A stretch of 64,000 nt of DNA, from the NCBI GenBank assembly GCA_005777235.1, contig SXND01000282.1:1-64000 (forward strand). The letters run 5' to 3'. The DNA is from Pseudomonadota bacterium. GTDB taxonomy: Bacteria; Tectomicrobia; Entotheonellia; Entotheonellales; Entotheonellaceae. Positions 29,406-39,655 of this stretch are shown piece by piece. The position numbers and the translations under genes were made by a program. The number at the start of each line of letters is the position of its first letter. Position 1 is the stretch's first letter. The notes under the pieces were generated by a model, which had not been told where the DNA came from, ran no database searches, and was given only the letters and a program-made list of their open reading frames with translations.

Positions 29406-30824
29406 ATGCCTACTCTCCGTCCAGGATACCTCGCGTTTGTGTCAATCGTGCTTGCGACCCTGCCTACGCTTGGGATGACGATCACCCTCAATCCCCTGCC
29501 GGCCCAAGATTCTGCCATCCAGGTGCAGCTGACCTATATGGGCACGATGCCGGCGAGTCTCGCAGGATCGGTGAGGACGAATGCCACCTCTCCAGTAGCG
29601 GTCGGGAGCCATCTGCTCCTCGTTGATCAGACGGGCTTTGTCTATCAGCGCGATGTCGGCGGCGCTTTGACAACTGTCTTTACCCCCACAGATGCACCCG
29701 CTGGTTTGTCGCTCATGGGCGAAAAAATTCTCAATGTGGTCTCCAATCAGGCCGGGAATGCACTCTATGTCGCTTTCACCTCGGCGACGACGCCAGCGGG
29801 GACGCCGGTCTCCATCTCTCCACGCGGCAATGCCTCGGCGTACCAAGTCATCTATCGCTACGATTTTGATGGGACGAGCGTGTCCAATCCTCAGCCACTG
29901 CGTGCCTTCGCAGTCAACCCGACCGGGCATACAGGCGGCGGGATGGCGGTCTTGGACGACGGCTCTCTTCTCTTCACCACAGGTGACCATGGGGACGCGG
30001 GCGAGGATGGTCGCTCGTTTGCGCAAGACAGTGTGTCACACCTGAGCAAAATTGTGCAGATCAATCCCAGCACGGGAGACACCACTATTGTGGCGAAAGG
30101 TGTACGGAATGTACAGCGGCTGGCCATGACGCAACATGAGGGTAAGACCTACGTGGATTTCGTGGATATTGGGGGCAACGTTGCGGAAGAGTTGAACACC
30201 GTGTTACTCGCTGATCTCCTCGACCCGACGCGTGTGGAAAATTTTGGCTGGGGCAGGAATAGTACGGACAACCTGGCCAGAGAGGGCACGTTCTATATTG
30301 ACGCGAACGGGCAGGCGGTGAGCGCAGCCCCCTTGGGCGAAGCCGGGTTTCTCCAACCTCTGGCGCAGTGGGGACGTGAAGCGCAGAGTTTTGTCGCGGG
30401 GACGGGTTCCATCAGTTGCGCGGACGCTTTTCGCAACATTGATACGTTGTTTGGCGACTTACCATCCGGGACAGTCTATGCGATACAGAGCCGGAACGCT
30501 GGGCTCCTTGCCGATGTACGCCGGGTCAATCTCGTGGACGCCACCTTACACGCGACCACCCTGTCGGCGCTGGCTGGCGGGAGGCCAGACCCGCGTTTTT
30601 TCTGTTTTGCGGATGGCTCAGCCGGGGTGTTGTTGGAACGCACTGGCGACTTCTATCGTCTCGCAGAAATCGCTTCGATTCCAGAACCCTCGAGCCTGCT
30701 CCTCTGTGCCCTGCCTGCGCTGCTGCTGCTGATCCAGCACTCCCAACACAAGCGCCGTGGCTCAGCGCCTGTCCCCTGCGACGCAGACGAGCCTTGGAGT
30801 GGCCTCTGGGGCCAGGCTCGATGA
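29406..30824 (+). CDS. PEP-CTERM protein with glucose/sorbosone dehydrogenase-like beta-propeller
   Basis: TGGGMAVLDDGSLLFTTGDHGDAGEDGRSFAQDSVSHLSKIVQINPSTG; C-terminal IPEPSSLLLCALPALLLLIQHSQHKRRG. Confidence 0.8.
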   Translation: MPTLRPGYLAFVSIVLATLPTLGMTITLNPLPAQDSAIQVQLTYMGTMPASLAGSVRTNATSPVAVGSHLLLVDQTGFVYQRDVGGALTTVFTPTDAPAGLSLMGEKILNVVSNQAGNALYVAFTSATTPAGTPVSISPRGNASAYQVIYRYDFDGTSVSNPQPLRAFAVNPTGHTGGGMAVLDDGSLLFTTGDHGDAGEDGRSFAQDSVSHLSKIVQINPSTGDTTIVAKGVRNVQRLAMTQHEGKTYVDFVDIGGNVAEELNTVLLADLLDPTRVENFGWGRNSTDNLAREGTFYIDANGQAVSAAPLGEAGFLQPLAQWGREAQSFVAGTGSISCADAFRNIDTLFGDLPSGTVYAIQSRNAGLLADVRRVNLVDATLHATTLSALAGGRPDPRFFCFADGSAGVLLERTGDFYRLAEIASIPEPSSLLLCALPALLLLIQHSQHKRRGSAPVPCDADEPWSGLWGQAR

Positions 30825-30918
30825 TGGACGCCTGACACAGCCGCACCCACGTGTAGGCCGCCGCCGAGACACCGCCAGGCTGGCAAGGTATCAGGCCAGA
30901 CGGGGTGGCCGTCACGCC

Positions 30919-32628
30919 TCAAATAATCAGGCGCGACTCACTCCCAGCGGGGCTGCTACTGGGGCTGCTGGCACTGACGCTGGCCGGGGACTGCGCGTAC
31001 GGCAAGATAATGCGTCCGCTGCTGGGACGTGCTTTCGCCTGTTCGAGACTGCGTTCAAGTAAGGCCCCGGCAAACGGATTGCGCCGGAGCTGTTGCGGAT
31101 TGTAGTCCTCGAGCGACTGCGCTGCCGCCACGGCCCACAGGGCTTGACGTTGCCGGTCGGTGCGCAGGAGATAATAGGCCATCTCCTCCAAGCGCATCTG
31201 CATCAGGCGTCGTGAACGCTCGCCGAGCACCTCCTCCATGGCCCTGGTATGGATTTCGTTCACGCGCTCCTGGCGCATGCCCGGACTCACGACAATCTGG
31301 CTCTGCTCGATGTCCTGCAACGCGTCGCCATACTTCTGGATGACTGTCGCAGGCAGCATCCAACCAGCAAACTCCGGCAATTTTAAAAGTTCTTCGGCGT
31401 AGGTGTCATACGTTTTGGCGGTCTCAAGATCAGCATCGCTGAGACTACTGTAGATCAGCGCCCGCGCAAACGTCGTAGGGCACTCCCCGATCACATCGCG
31501 CAGCGTAAAGAAATCTTCCGGGACCGGCGTGCCGGTGTCGAGATTCATCTGATGCGCCAGGGCCACCTGATACTGACAATAGGCTGGATCGAGTTCGATG
31601 AGTGGGGCCGGACCTTGCACCTTGGCCAGAATTTCCGGCAGTTCACGCTTGGTGGCCTGCAGCCCTAAGGCATAGCGGATGCCCGTGCCGTAGTTGATCA
31701 CCAGGTAGGCCATGTTATAGCCCCCCATGGCTTTGGTACGAATCATCAGCAACATGCGTTCGCCGGTCCCGTCAATAAAGCTGGCCAGGCACTTTTCCAG
31801 ACGCTGCGTGCCACCCACGAGGACAGTGTGACGTTTTGGTTGCACCTCGGTGAAGACCACGCCCTGCGCTTTCAAACGATGCAGACTGGTCTTGACGGCT
31901 TTTTGCACCGGCTTATCGTTGTGCTCCAGGAGGATCTCTTGTAAGAGCATGGCACTAGCAGTGAGTGGCACGTTGGCCACGGCCTCGACAAACAGCAGCA
32001 AGTCCGCGCCGCTCGTCGGCGGACGGACCGCGCGCAAGACGGCCAGGGCCAGCTCGGCGTGGGCCACGCCCAAATGGCGCGCCACGTCCAATTGTAGGGG
32101 AAGCGGCAGGGCCTGCACAGCCTCGCTCCAGGGCGCGGTAAAAGCCTCGTGTTCGTCTAAAGGGGAGGTCTCCGCCGTCTGGAGCTGTTGCAACAGGTGG
32201 GCAGCCCTGGACAAGGCCGTATGCTCTGGCGATGCGACAGTCTCGCCGGCACGCTCCGCCAGTGCTAAGGCCTGCGCCCGCAGGGACAAGGGCAGGGCGG
32301 CGTGACGGCTCCACTGCTGCAGGAGGGGGGTGAAGTCTGGCGCTGGGGCAGCCTCCAGGAGCGTCAGCACCGCCCGTTGCTGCGCCGTGGGCAGGCGGGT
32401 AAAACGTTGTTCTAAAAACTTGCGAAAATCTGGGTACTCTTGGCGTAGGCTGTGCAGCATGGCCCCCGCCTCGGCTGGCGCAGGTCTGTACTCCAGGCTG
32501 GTGTCTACCAGAGCCCCAAGGCGGCTTGCCAGCGAGGGTTTGGTCACGGTCTCCATCCAGGCTATCCCTTCCCTATGCTTACAGTGCAGCGACAGCCACG
32601 CCATATCGTGGGCAGTCTCGACAGGCAT
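30919..32628 (-). CDS. Conserved hypothetical protein (helical)
   Basis: 569-aa ORF; internal Met near METVTKPSLASRLGALVD may be the true start. Confidence 0.65.
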   Translation of the reverse strand: MPVETAHDMAWLSLHCKHREGIAWMETVTKPSLASRLGALVDTSLEYRPAPAEAGAMLHSLRQEYPDFRKFLEQRFTRLPTAQQRAVLTLLEAAPAPDFTPLLQQWSRHAALPLSLRAQALALAERAGETVASPEHTALSRAAHLLQQLQTAETSPLDEHEAFTAPWSEAVQALPLPLQLDVARHLGVAHAELALAVLRAVRPPTSGADLLLFVEAVANVPLTASAMLLQEILLEHNDKPVQKAVKTSLHRLKAQGVVFTEVQPKRHTVLVGGTQRLEKCLASFIDGTGERMLLMIRTKAMGGYNMAYLVINYGTGIRYALGLQATKRELPEILAKVQGPAPLIELDPAYCQYQVALAHQMNLDTGTPVPEDFFTLRDVIGECPTTFARALIYSSLSDADLETAKTYDTYAEELLKLPEFAGWMLPATVIQKYGDALQDIEQSQIVVSPGMRQERVNEIHTRAMEEVLGERSRRLMQMRLEEMAYYLLRTDRQRQALWAVAAAQSLEDYNPQQLRRNPFAGALLERSLEQAKARPSSGRIILPYAQSPASVSASSPSSSPAGSESRLII

Positions 32629-32821
32629 GATGACGCAGGAGTGTATAGAGCCCTCGGGAGGTTGTCAAAAACTTTCCCTGCGGGCCAGCGCGGTGGCTGC
32701 GTGGCGCTGCGGAGGAGGCCCGGACCGCTCTCTAGGTTCTCACCGCCGGTGATTGCGTGTATGCTGTACGCGATGTCTGGGAAGGCAGCGCATAACGCCG
32801 ATTCTAGGGGGAGAACTCACA

Positions 32822-33235
32822 ATGGTAACGCCTGAAACGTCCTATCCTACCCAACCCATTGGCCAGGCGATCCTGGTGGTGATGATGGAAGTTGATCCTG
32901 CTCACGAGGACGATTTTAATCGGTGGTACAACGATGAGCATCTGCCGGAGCGTCTAGAAATTCCGGGCTACGTCAGCGCGCGCCGCTTTAAGCTCGAAGA
33001 AGGCGAGGGCGTGCTGCGCTATCTGTGCATCTGGGAACTGAAGGAAGACGGCAGCCCTTTACAGAGCGCGGAATATAAAGCCCAGCAGCAACGGCCTAGC
33101 GAGCTACGGGACCGAGTGCATACCTATATTACGCAGCGTATGCGGGGTCTCTACAAGCAGGTGTACCCGCCAGTCGGGGCCTTCGAGGACCACAGCGGTT
33201 TTCATCCGGAGCGCGAGGCGGGGGCGTCACGCTAA
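32822..33235 (+). CDS. EthD/DUF4286-like dimeric alpha+beta barrel protein
   Basis: AILVVMMEVDPAHEDDFNRWYNDEHLPERLEIPGYVSARRFKL. Confidence 0.75.
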   Translation: MVTPETSYPTQPIGQAILVVMMEVDPAHEDDFNRWYNDEHLPERLEIPGYVSARRFKLEEGEGVLRYLCIWELKEDGSPLQSAEYKAQQQRPSELRDRVHTYITQRMRGLYKQVYPPVGAFEDHSGFHPEREAGASR

Positions 33236-33433
33236 GTGCGGCACCCCGCGGCTCAGAGTTGAGGCTCCGGGGGCAGGGCGCGGTCTGGGCGGCCCGCGAG
33301 GAGTAAGGAAGCGACGTGAGGGACTACTGTGTATCTACCTGATGCTGGTGATGCGTCGTGTACGCCCTGCGTGTGTGACAACAAACCGCACATGGAGGAG
33401 AGCCCGGCGTTACGCGTAGAGCAGCCCACGCTA

Positions 33434-33565
33434 CTAGTGCCTTCACCGAGCTGTTGTGCCAGTTGCTGCCGGCTGGGATCGCCGGGCTCCAGCCCGGCTC
33501 CCGAAGCCACGCTGGCGCGTGGCGCTCCCAGGAGACGTTTCACATGAGCTCGGTGAAGGCACTAG
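33434..33565. repeat. Family A copy 3 (33473-33531) inside perfect 19-bp outer inverted repeats
   Basis: Arms ctagtgccttcaccgagct (33434-33452) and agctcggtgaaggcactag (33547-33565) flank the core ctgggatcgccgggctccagcccggctcccgaagccacgctggcgcgtggcgctcccag. Confidence 0.9.
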
Positions 33566-33964
33566 CGCGTCATGCGGGGCACGCATTGGGCAGCCTGGGT
33601 GAAGAGGGGCCACACCATTGGTGGCCGTACGGGTGTTCCCCATGGTCCAGGCCATCTGGCCGGGAGCCACCGCCAGAGCGTGGATCAGCACACGCATGCC
33701 GTGGCGGAGGGACACAGGCGCACGCCGTGCGCGTCTCCCCGGCTGGGCCGGTTGCGTGGGGGCTAGGCGTTCCAGCCTTACCTGCCCGTGTGGGCCGCGC
33801 CGCAGAGCCCCAGAGGCGCTGGGGTCGCCCCTGGGCTGGCGCAGGACTGACGCCATGGCCAGCGAGGCTGCGTCCGGCACAGTGTCGCACGATGTGGCAA
33901 GAGCCGCTCTCAGCGCACCGGTCGTATGAGGCGGGCGGGCGGAGGATGCCAGCGGGCGTACACC

Positions 33965-34756
33965 TCAACCCTGCCGCAACCGTTCTAACTCAGCCCGCAA
34001 GCGCGTATTGTCTGCTTCCACTGCCTCAGCGCGTGTGCGCTCGGCCTCAGCGCGTGTGCGCTCGGCCTCAGCGCGTGTGCGCTCGACCTCAGCACGTTCC
34101 CGTTCCGCATCAGCGCGTTCCCGCTCCGCTCTCACCCTCTCTTCCGCCACAGGCACCAGGGCCTCAGACGACGCAAAGAAGCGCAGCCAGGTCTCCTCAG
34201 TCCCTTGGAAGCGTCCCGCCTGAAACCCGAGCCAGAGCTGCAGGCTTTCCGACCACAGCCAGCCGCGGTTGTTCGGTGGCAACGGCACGTAGCGCGTGCC
34301 CACCAGCCGCCAGCCTTGCAGCGTGTAGCCATCGGGATTGACACAGAAATACTCAAAGGTCTTAAAAACCTGCTCGTACAGATCCTTCTTTGGGCCCAGA
34401 TCCTCAGCGGCGGTGGTGGGCGAGAGCAGTTCGACGATCACATCAGGATACCGTCCCCCCTCCTCCCAGGCGACCCACGAGCGCCGCTGCCGCGTGCGGT
34501 CTACCCCTTTGACGACGAAAAAATCGGGCCCTTTGTAGTCACGATTACGCGCCTGGGTCAGGCTGTAGTAGACAAACATATTGCCGCCCGCAAAGAAATC
34601 CGTGCGGTCGTGCCAATGCTGATCGAGCGCATCGGCCAACAAGTTGATCTGCAGGCGATGCCAGTTGCTTTCCAAGGGCTCTCCATCGTCATAGGGGAGT
34701 TCAAGGTCTGGGATGTCCGGCACCCAGATCTTCTGGACAATTTCAATCACGGGCAT
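33965..34756 (-). CDS. Uma2 family (DUF820) restriction endonuclease-like protein with charged coiled-coil tail
   Basis: FFVVKGVDRTRQRRSWVAWEEGGRYPDVIVELLSPTTAAEDLGPKKDLYEQVFKTFEYFCVNPD; tail (ERxRAEAERTRAE)n. Confidence 0.9.
   Translation of the reverse strand: MPVIEIVQKIWVPDIPDLELPYDDGEPLESNWHRLQINLLADALDQHWHDRTDFFAGGNMFVYYSLTQARNRDYKGPDFFVVKGVDRTRQRRSWVAWEEGGRYPDVIVELLSPTTAAEDLGPKKDLYEQVFKTFEYFCVNPDGYTLQGWRLVGTRYVPLPPNNRGWLWSESLQLWLGFQAGRFQGTEETWLRFFASSEALVPVAEERVRAERERADAERERAEVERTRAEAERTRAEAERTRAEAVEADNTRLRAELERLRQG
34020..34105. repeat. About 21-bp coding tandem repeat (cagcgcgtgtgcgctcggcct) in the Uma2 tail
   Basis: At least 3 near-identical tandem units read directly. Confidence 0.8.
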
Positions 34757-34793
34757 ACATCCGCCTTCCTAATGGCTGGCGCTGAGCGCGTCG

Positions 34794-37565
34794 TTACTCG
34801 CATTTCTCCACCCGCACGGCGCAGAACTTAAATTCGGGAATCTTGCCATAGGGGTCAAGCGCATCAATCGTCAACAGGTTCGCCGCCGCTTCCTTGAAAT
34901 GGAACGGCAGAAACACACTGCCGCGTGACGGCTTGTGCGAGCGCAGGGCTTTGACCGTGACCTCCCCACGCCGTGACACCACGCGCACGAACTCGCCATC
35001 CTCCACGCCGAGCGTCTCCATATCCTCGGGCGTCATCTCCAGCAGCGCTTCCGGGGCGATCTCATCCAGGGCTTTCGAGCGCCGTGTCATGGTACCGGTG
35101 TGCCAGTGCTCCAGCACCCGCCCGGTGTTGAGTACCAGCGGATACGCCTCATCCGGCAGTTCTTTGGCCGGGGCAAAGGTCGCTGGGGAAAACTTGGCTT
35201 TGCCACGCGGGAAGGTCTCCGCAAAGCGCAGCAGCATCCCCGGATGGCCCACTTCCGGGCACGGCCAGGGCACGCTCTCGCCCTCCAGACGCTCGTAGGT
35301 AATACCCGTAAACGCCGGCGTCAGCGCCACGATCTCCTGCCAGATGTCGGCCTCTGAGGCATACGGCATGGGATAGCCCATGCGCTGGGCCAGATCGGCA
35401 ATGATGTGCCAATCCACCCGCACCTGGCCTGGTGGCTCCACCGCCTTGCGCGCCAGCTGCACGCGGGCATCGGTGTTGGTGTAGGTGCCGGTCTTCTCCG
35501 GGAAACTGGTGCCTGGTAAGATGACGTCAGCATAGGCGGCGGTCTCGGTCAGGAAAATATCCTGCACCACGAGGAAATCCATGGCGGCCAGGCACTTTTT
35601 AACCTTGTTGATGTTCGGGTCGCTCAGGAAGGGATTTTCGCCCATCATGAACATGGCTTTAATGTGCCCTTCCAGGGCTGCCGACATAATTTCCACCACG
35701 GTGAGCCCTGGCAATGGATCGAGTGTCACGCCCCAGGCGCGTTCGAATTTCTGCCGGATCGGCACATCCGTGACACTTTGATAGCCGGTGTACACCATGG
35801 GGATGAGGCCGACATCCGAGGCCCCTTGCACGTTGTTCTGGCCACGCAGCGGGTGCAAACCGGTGCCGGGGCGACCAATGTTGCCAGTGAGTAGCGCCAG
35901 GTTAATCAGGCAGCGCGCATTGTCCGTGCCGGTGGTGTGCTGTGAGATGCCCATGCCCCAAAAAATCATGGCGCGCTCGGCCTTGCCGTAGGCGCGGGCC
36001 ACGTCAATGAGGCGCTGTTCGGACACGCCGGTGAGACGTGAGGTAATGCGTGGCGTGTAGTGCTGTACGGCCTCGCGCAGTTGGTCAAACTGTTCGGTGC
36101 GCTCTTCGATGAACTGCTCGTCGTACAGTCCTTCGCGAATGATGACGTGCATCAGGCCATTGATCAGCGCCACATCGGTGCCGGGGTTGAAGCGCAGGTA
36201 ATAGTCGGCATGGTCGGCCATTTCTGGGCGCCGCGGGTCAGCGACAATGAGCGTGGTGCCGGCTTTGGCGGCTTGCTTCATGAAACTGGCGGCCACCGGG
36301 TGATTGTGCGTGGTATTAGAGCCAATGATAAAAATGGCATCGGTCTCTAAGGCATCGGCAAAGGGATTGGAGACCGAGCCGCTACCAATCTGCTCCATCA
36401 AGGCGGCCACGGATGAGGCGTGGCACAGGCGGGTGCAGTGATCGACGTTATTCGTGCCGAATACCGCCCGGATGAGCTTTTGAAAGAGGTAGTTATCCTC
36501 GTTGGAGCATTTGGCTGAGCCAAAACCCGCCAGCGCCCCGCCGCCGTACTGCTGTTTAATCGCTAAAAAACGTTGCGCCGCGACATCGAGGGCTTCGTCC
36601 CAGGTGGCTTCGCGGAAGGCGTCACGTGGGTGTGCGAGACCCTCAACGGCTTTGGGGTAATAGTCGGCCTTACGAATCAGCGGCACGAGGAGGCGCTCGT
36701 TATGGTGTGTATAATCAAAGCCATAGCGCCCCTTGACGCACAGGCGGCCATGGTTCACCGGGCTCTCACGTCCGGCCACCTGCAGGATGGTGTTGTGCTG
36801 CGTATCGACCGTATAGGTGATGCTGCAGCCCACGCCGCAGTAGGGGCACAGCGAATCGACTTTGGCCACCGGGGTGTCGTGGAACATCGGCAGGGTTAGG
36901 GGCTTATCGATCAGCGCCCCGGTCGGACAGGCGGCCATGCACTCGCCGCACGACACGCAGCTCGATTGGCCCATGGGCAGATCGTGGTCGAAGGCGATCC
37001 GCGCCGTATAGCCTTTGCCGGCGCGGCCCAGGACGTCATTGCACTGGATGTCATCGCAGGCGCGGATGCAGCGGTCGCACATGATGCAGGCGTTGTGATT
37101 CACGGCAATCACTGCCGAGGACACGTCGTGGCCGTTGTCGCCGGGTCGCCCTGGGAAGCGCGGTGCGGTGATGCCTTGCTGCGCCGCCAGATCCAGCAAC
37201 AGATTGGGTTTGCCCGACAGTGGCGTCGCGTGTCCGTTGTGGGCGGGCGTGGCCTGGGGATAGTCGGACATCAGCAGCTCGGTGAGCATAGCACGCGAGC
37301 GCTGCACCGTGTCGCTCTGCGTCTGTACCACCATGCCGTCCTCCGCCTGTCGGATACACGCGGCTTGCAAGACGCGGGCGCCCTGCACTTCAACCACACA
37401 CATGCGGCACACGGCCACGGGCTGCAGTTTCGGGGAGTGGCACAGCACCGGGATGTCGATGCCGGCCTGCTGGGCCGCATCGTACAACGTGGTGCCCGGC
37501 ATAACCGTGACGGCAACGCCATCAATCGTGACTGTCAGGGTGGAAGTGGCGGTAGCTTCAGGCAT
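34794..37565 (-). CDS. Formate dehydrogenase alpha subunit (molybdopterin, NuoG-like N-terminus; Cys form)
   Basis: N-terminal 2Fe-2S CHSPKLQPVAVCRMCVVEV, ferredoxin motifs, CPYCGVGCSITYTV, NNVDHCTRLCHASSVAAL. Confidence 0.93.
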   Translation of the reverse strand: MPEATATSTLTVTIDGVAVTVMPGTTLYDAAQQAGIDIPVLCHSPKLQPVAVCRMCVVEVQGARVLQAACIRQAEDGMVVQTQSDTVQRSRAMLTELLMSDYPQATPAHNGHATPLSGKPNLLLDLAAQQGITAPRFPGRPGDNGHDVSSAVIAVNHNACIMCDRCIRACDDIQCNDVLGRAGKGYTARIAFDHDLPMGQSSCVSCGECMAACPTGALIDKPLTLPMFHDTPVAKVDSLCPYCGVGCSITYTVDTQHNTILQVAGRESPVNHGRLCVKGRYGFDYTHHNERLLVPLIRKADYYPKAVEGLAHPRDAFREATWDEALDVAAQRFLAIKQQYGGGALAGFGSAKCSNEDNYLFQKLIRAVFGTNNVDHCTRLCHASSVAALMEQIGSGSVSNPFADALETDAIFIIGSNTTHNHPVAASFMKQAAKAGTTLIVADPRRPEMADHADYYLRFNPGTDVALINGLMHVIIREGLYDEQFIEERTEQFDQLREAVQHYTPRITSRLTGVSEQRLIDVARAYGKAERAMIFWGMGISQHTTGTDNARCLINLALLTGNIGRPGTGLHPLRGQNNVQGASDVGLIPMVYTGYQSVTDVPIRQKFERAWGVTLDPLPGLTVVEIMSAALEGHIKAMFMMGENPFLSDPNINKVKKCLAAMDFLVVQDIFLTETAAYADVILPGTSFPEKTGTYTNTDARVQLARKAVEPPGQVRVDWHIIADLAQRMGYPMPYASEADIWQEIVALTPAFTGITYERLEGESVPWPCPEVGHPGMLLRFAETFPRGKAKFSPATFAPAKELPDEAYPLVLNTGRVLEHWHTGTMTRRSKALDEIAPEALLEMTPEDMETLGVEDGEFVRVVSRRGEVTVKALRSHKPSRGSVFLPFHFKEAAANLLTIDALDPYGKIPEFKFCAVRVEKCE

Positions 37566-37571
37566 GGGCGA

Positions 37572-39176
37572 TCACCTCGTGAGGTAGCGGGTAATATCGT
37601 CCTGAAAGTATTTAATGACCGATAGAATCGGATTCGGGGCGGCCTGGCCCAGCCCGCAGATAGAGGTCAGGGCCATGGTGGCGGACAGCTCTTGAATCAG
37701 CGCCAGATCAGCGGCAGAGCCCCGGCCTTGTACAATACCTTCTAAGAGCAACACGATCTTCTCCGACCCAACGCGACAGGGTACACACTTGCCGCACGAC
37801 TCATTGCGAAAGAAGCGTCCGACGTTGAGGGCCAGTTCCAGCATGCAGGTGCCCTCGGCGATGACCACCAGCGCGCCCGAGCCGAGCATCGAACCGAGCG
37901 CCGCCAGGGAGCGGAAATCGAGCGGCGTATCCGCCAGGCTGGCCGGTAAAAACCCCGACGAGGCCCCACCGGGGGCAAAGGCTTTGAGCGCACGGCCATG
38001 GCGCATGCCACCAGCCAGAGCAATCAGCTCCGTGGCGGTGGTGCCGAGCGGTACTTCGTAGACGCCCGGATGACGCACATGACCACTGACCGCCAAAAAT
38101 TTGAGACCACTAGCGCCGTTTGTGCCCTGCGCCGCCCACCACGCCCCGCCTTTGAGCACAATGCCCGGCACCATCGCAAAGCTTTCGACGTTATTGATCA
38201 GCGTTGGTTGGCCAAACAGACCCTGCACGCCGGGGAAGGGCGGTTTATTGCGTGGCTCAGCCCGCTTGTCTTCCAGGGCTTCGAGCAGCGCGGTTTCCTC
38301 GCCGCAGATGTAGCCACCGGGGCTGGTGAAAATTTCGATGGTGAGGTCGCCAAGCATGCCGGAAATCTGCAGTTGGCGCAGCGCTTTGTGCAGCGTTTCC
38401 TGCTCGCGGCTGTATTCGTGCCGGATGTAGACAATGGCCTTCTGCGCCCCCACAATGTGGGCCGCCATGGCCATACCTTCGAGGACCAGCTCGGGCATAT
38501 GTTGCAGGATGACCCGATCCTTAAACGTGCCGGGCTCGCTCTCGTCGGCGTTGCAAATGACGTATTTCGTGGTGCCGGGCGCGTTGCGCACCAGCTCCCA
38601 TTTGGTGCCGGTGGGAAACCCAGCGCCGCCCATGCCGCGCAAGCCGCTCGCCTTCAGCTCGGCCAGCACTGTCTCGGCATGGCCCTGGCGCTGCAAACGT
38701 CGTAGGGCATCATAGGTGGGGGTGCCGGTGTAAGGATTGCACGCAAACGTCCGCGCTTCCGGTGTCAAGCGCTGACGTCGCAAGGCGCGGCCGCTGCTGA
38801 GCGTCTGGAGCAGGCCGGTAATACGCTGTGAGCTGACCTCGGTGTAGATGTGCTCGTTGATCGCCATGGCCGGGGCACTGTCACACTGCCCGAGGCAGGA
38901 TGTCGGCGTGATGTGGATATCCGTCAGGCCCAGCGCTGCAGCGGTAGTCTGGACAATGTCGCTGACGTCCGCTGCCCCACGCAGCATGCACGTCATATCG
39001 GTACACACCTTGACCTCCACCCGCGGCGGGGGCTTGAGGCGGAAGTGCGGGTAAAAACTCGCGACGCCATGCAAGCGATAGAGAGGGACATTGAGACGAC
39101 GGGAGAGGGCTTGCAGCTCCGTGGCTGGCAGATAGCCGTGCTCGTCCTGAACCATCGTTAGCTCGTGCATGATCAT
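37572..39176 (-). CDS. Fused NuoE-NuoF-like NAD-reducing subunit (formate dehydrogenase beta/gamma)
   Basis: MIMHELTMVQDEHGYLPATELQALSRRLNVPLYRLHGVASFYPHFRL..VKVCTDMTCMLRGA; GMGGAGFPTGTKWELVRN..KYVICNADESEPGTFKDR; ESCGKCVPCRVG. Confidence 0.92.
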   Translation of the reverse strand: MIMHELTMVQDEHGYLPATELQALSRRLNVPLYRLHGVASFYPHFRLKPPPRVEVKVCTDMTCMLRGAADVSDIVQTTAAALGLTDIHITPTSCLGQCDSAPAMAINEHIYTEVSSQRITGLLQTLSSGRALRRQRLTPEARTFACNPYTGTPTYDALRRLQRQGHAETVLAELKASGLRGMGGAGFPTGTKWELVRNAPGTTKYVICNADESEPGTFKDRVILQHMPELVLEGMAMAAHIVGAQKAIVYIRHEYSREQETLHKALRQLQISGMLGDLTIEIFTSPGGYICGEETALLEALEDKRAEPRNKPPFPGVQGLFGQPTLINNVESFAMVPGIVLKGGAWWAAQGTNGASGLKFLAVSGHVRHPGVYEVPLGTTATELIALAGGMRHGRALKAFAPGGASSGFLPASLADTPLDFRSLAALGSMLGSGALVVIAEGTCMLELALNVGRFFRNESCGKCVPCRVGSEKIVLLLEGIVQGRGSAADLALIQELSATMALTSICGLGQAAPNPILSVIKYFQDDITRYLTR

Positions 39177-39655
39177 GGCATCGCTCTCCCTACGCGCGTG
39201 CTGCCTCTCGTCAGAGCCCCGCCAAGGTGGCAGGGAGACGCTGCGCTCTGCCGTTGAGGGCATGGTCTCGCCGCAACAGTAACGCGCTTCGTGTGAGGCG
39301 TCAACTCTGGCCAGTGGCGCAGGGCCACGCCTATACGGGGGAGCGTCCGCGCGTTGGCCAGGGTGGGGTGCCATTCGGGTGGGGCGCTGGCCGAGCTGGC
39401 CGCACCGTGTGAGGCACAACCGCGCTCTTCTTGGCGTGGGCTGTGGGGCAAGAGACACGCCAGGAGCGATGCCGCCCAGGAAATTCTTGCACGCGGCCTG
39501 CGGTTTGTTGTACGCTACGGCGCGTTTGCACACGGCGGACTTCCTTGCTCTTGTCCAGACCTATGCCAAACCAAGGCTGTACAGCATCGAGAGCACGTCA
39601 GCCCTTTGGATGACCGGCAATGACGTGTGTGACCGAGTCGATGATATGCGTAAAC

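Noticed and set aside
33454-34341. 295-aa ORF with QRVCARPQRVCARP repeats
   Set aside because: Reads through the family A repeat and antisense to the Uma2 coiled-coil tail repeats.
34794-37565. Selenocysteine in FdhA
   Set aside because: The ligand position reads Cys (DHCTRLCHAS) and no in-frame TGA is present.
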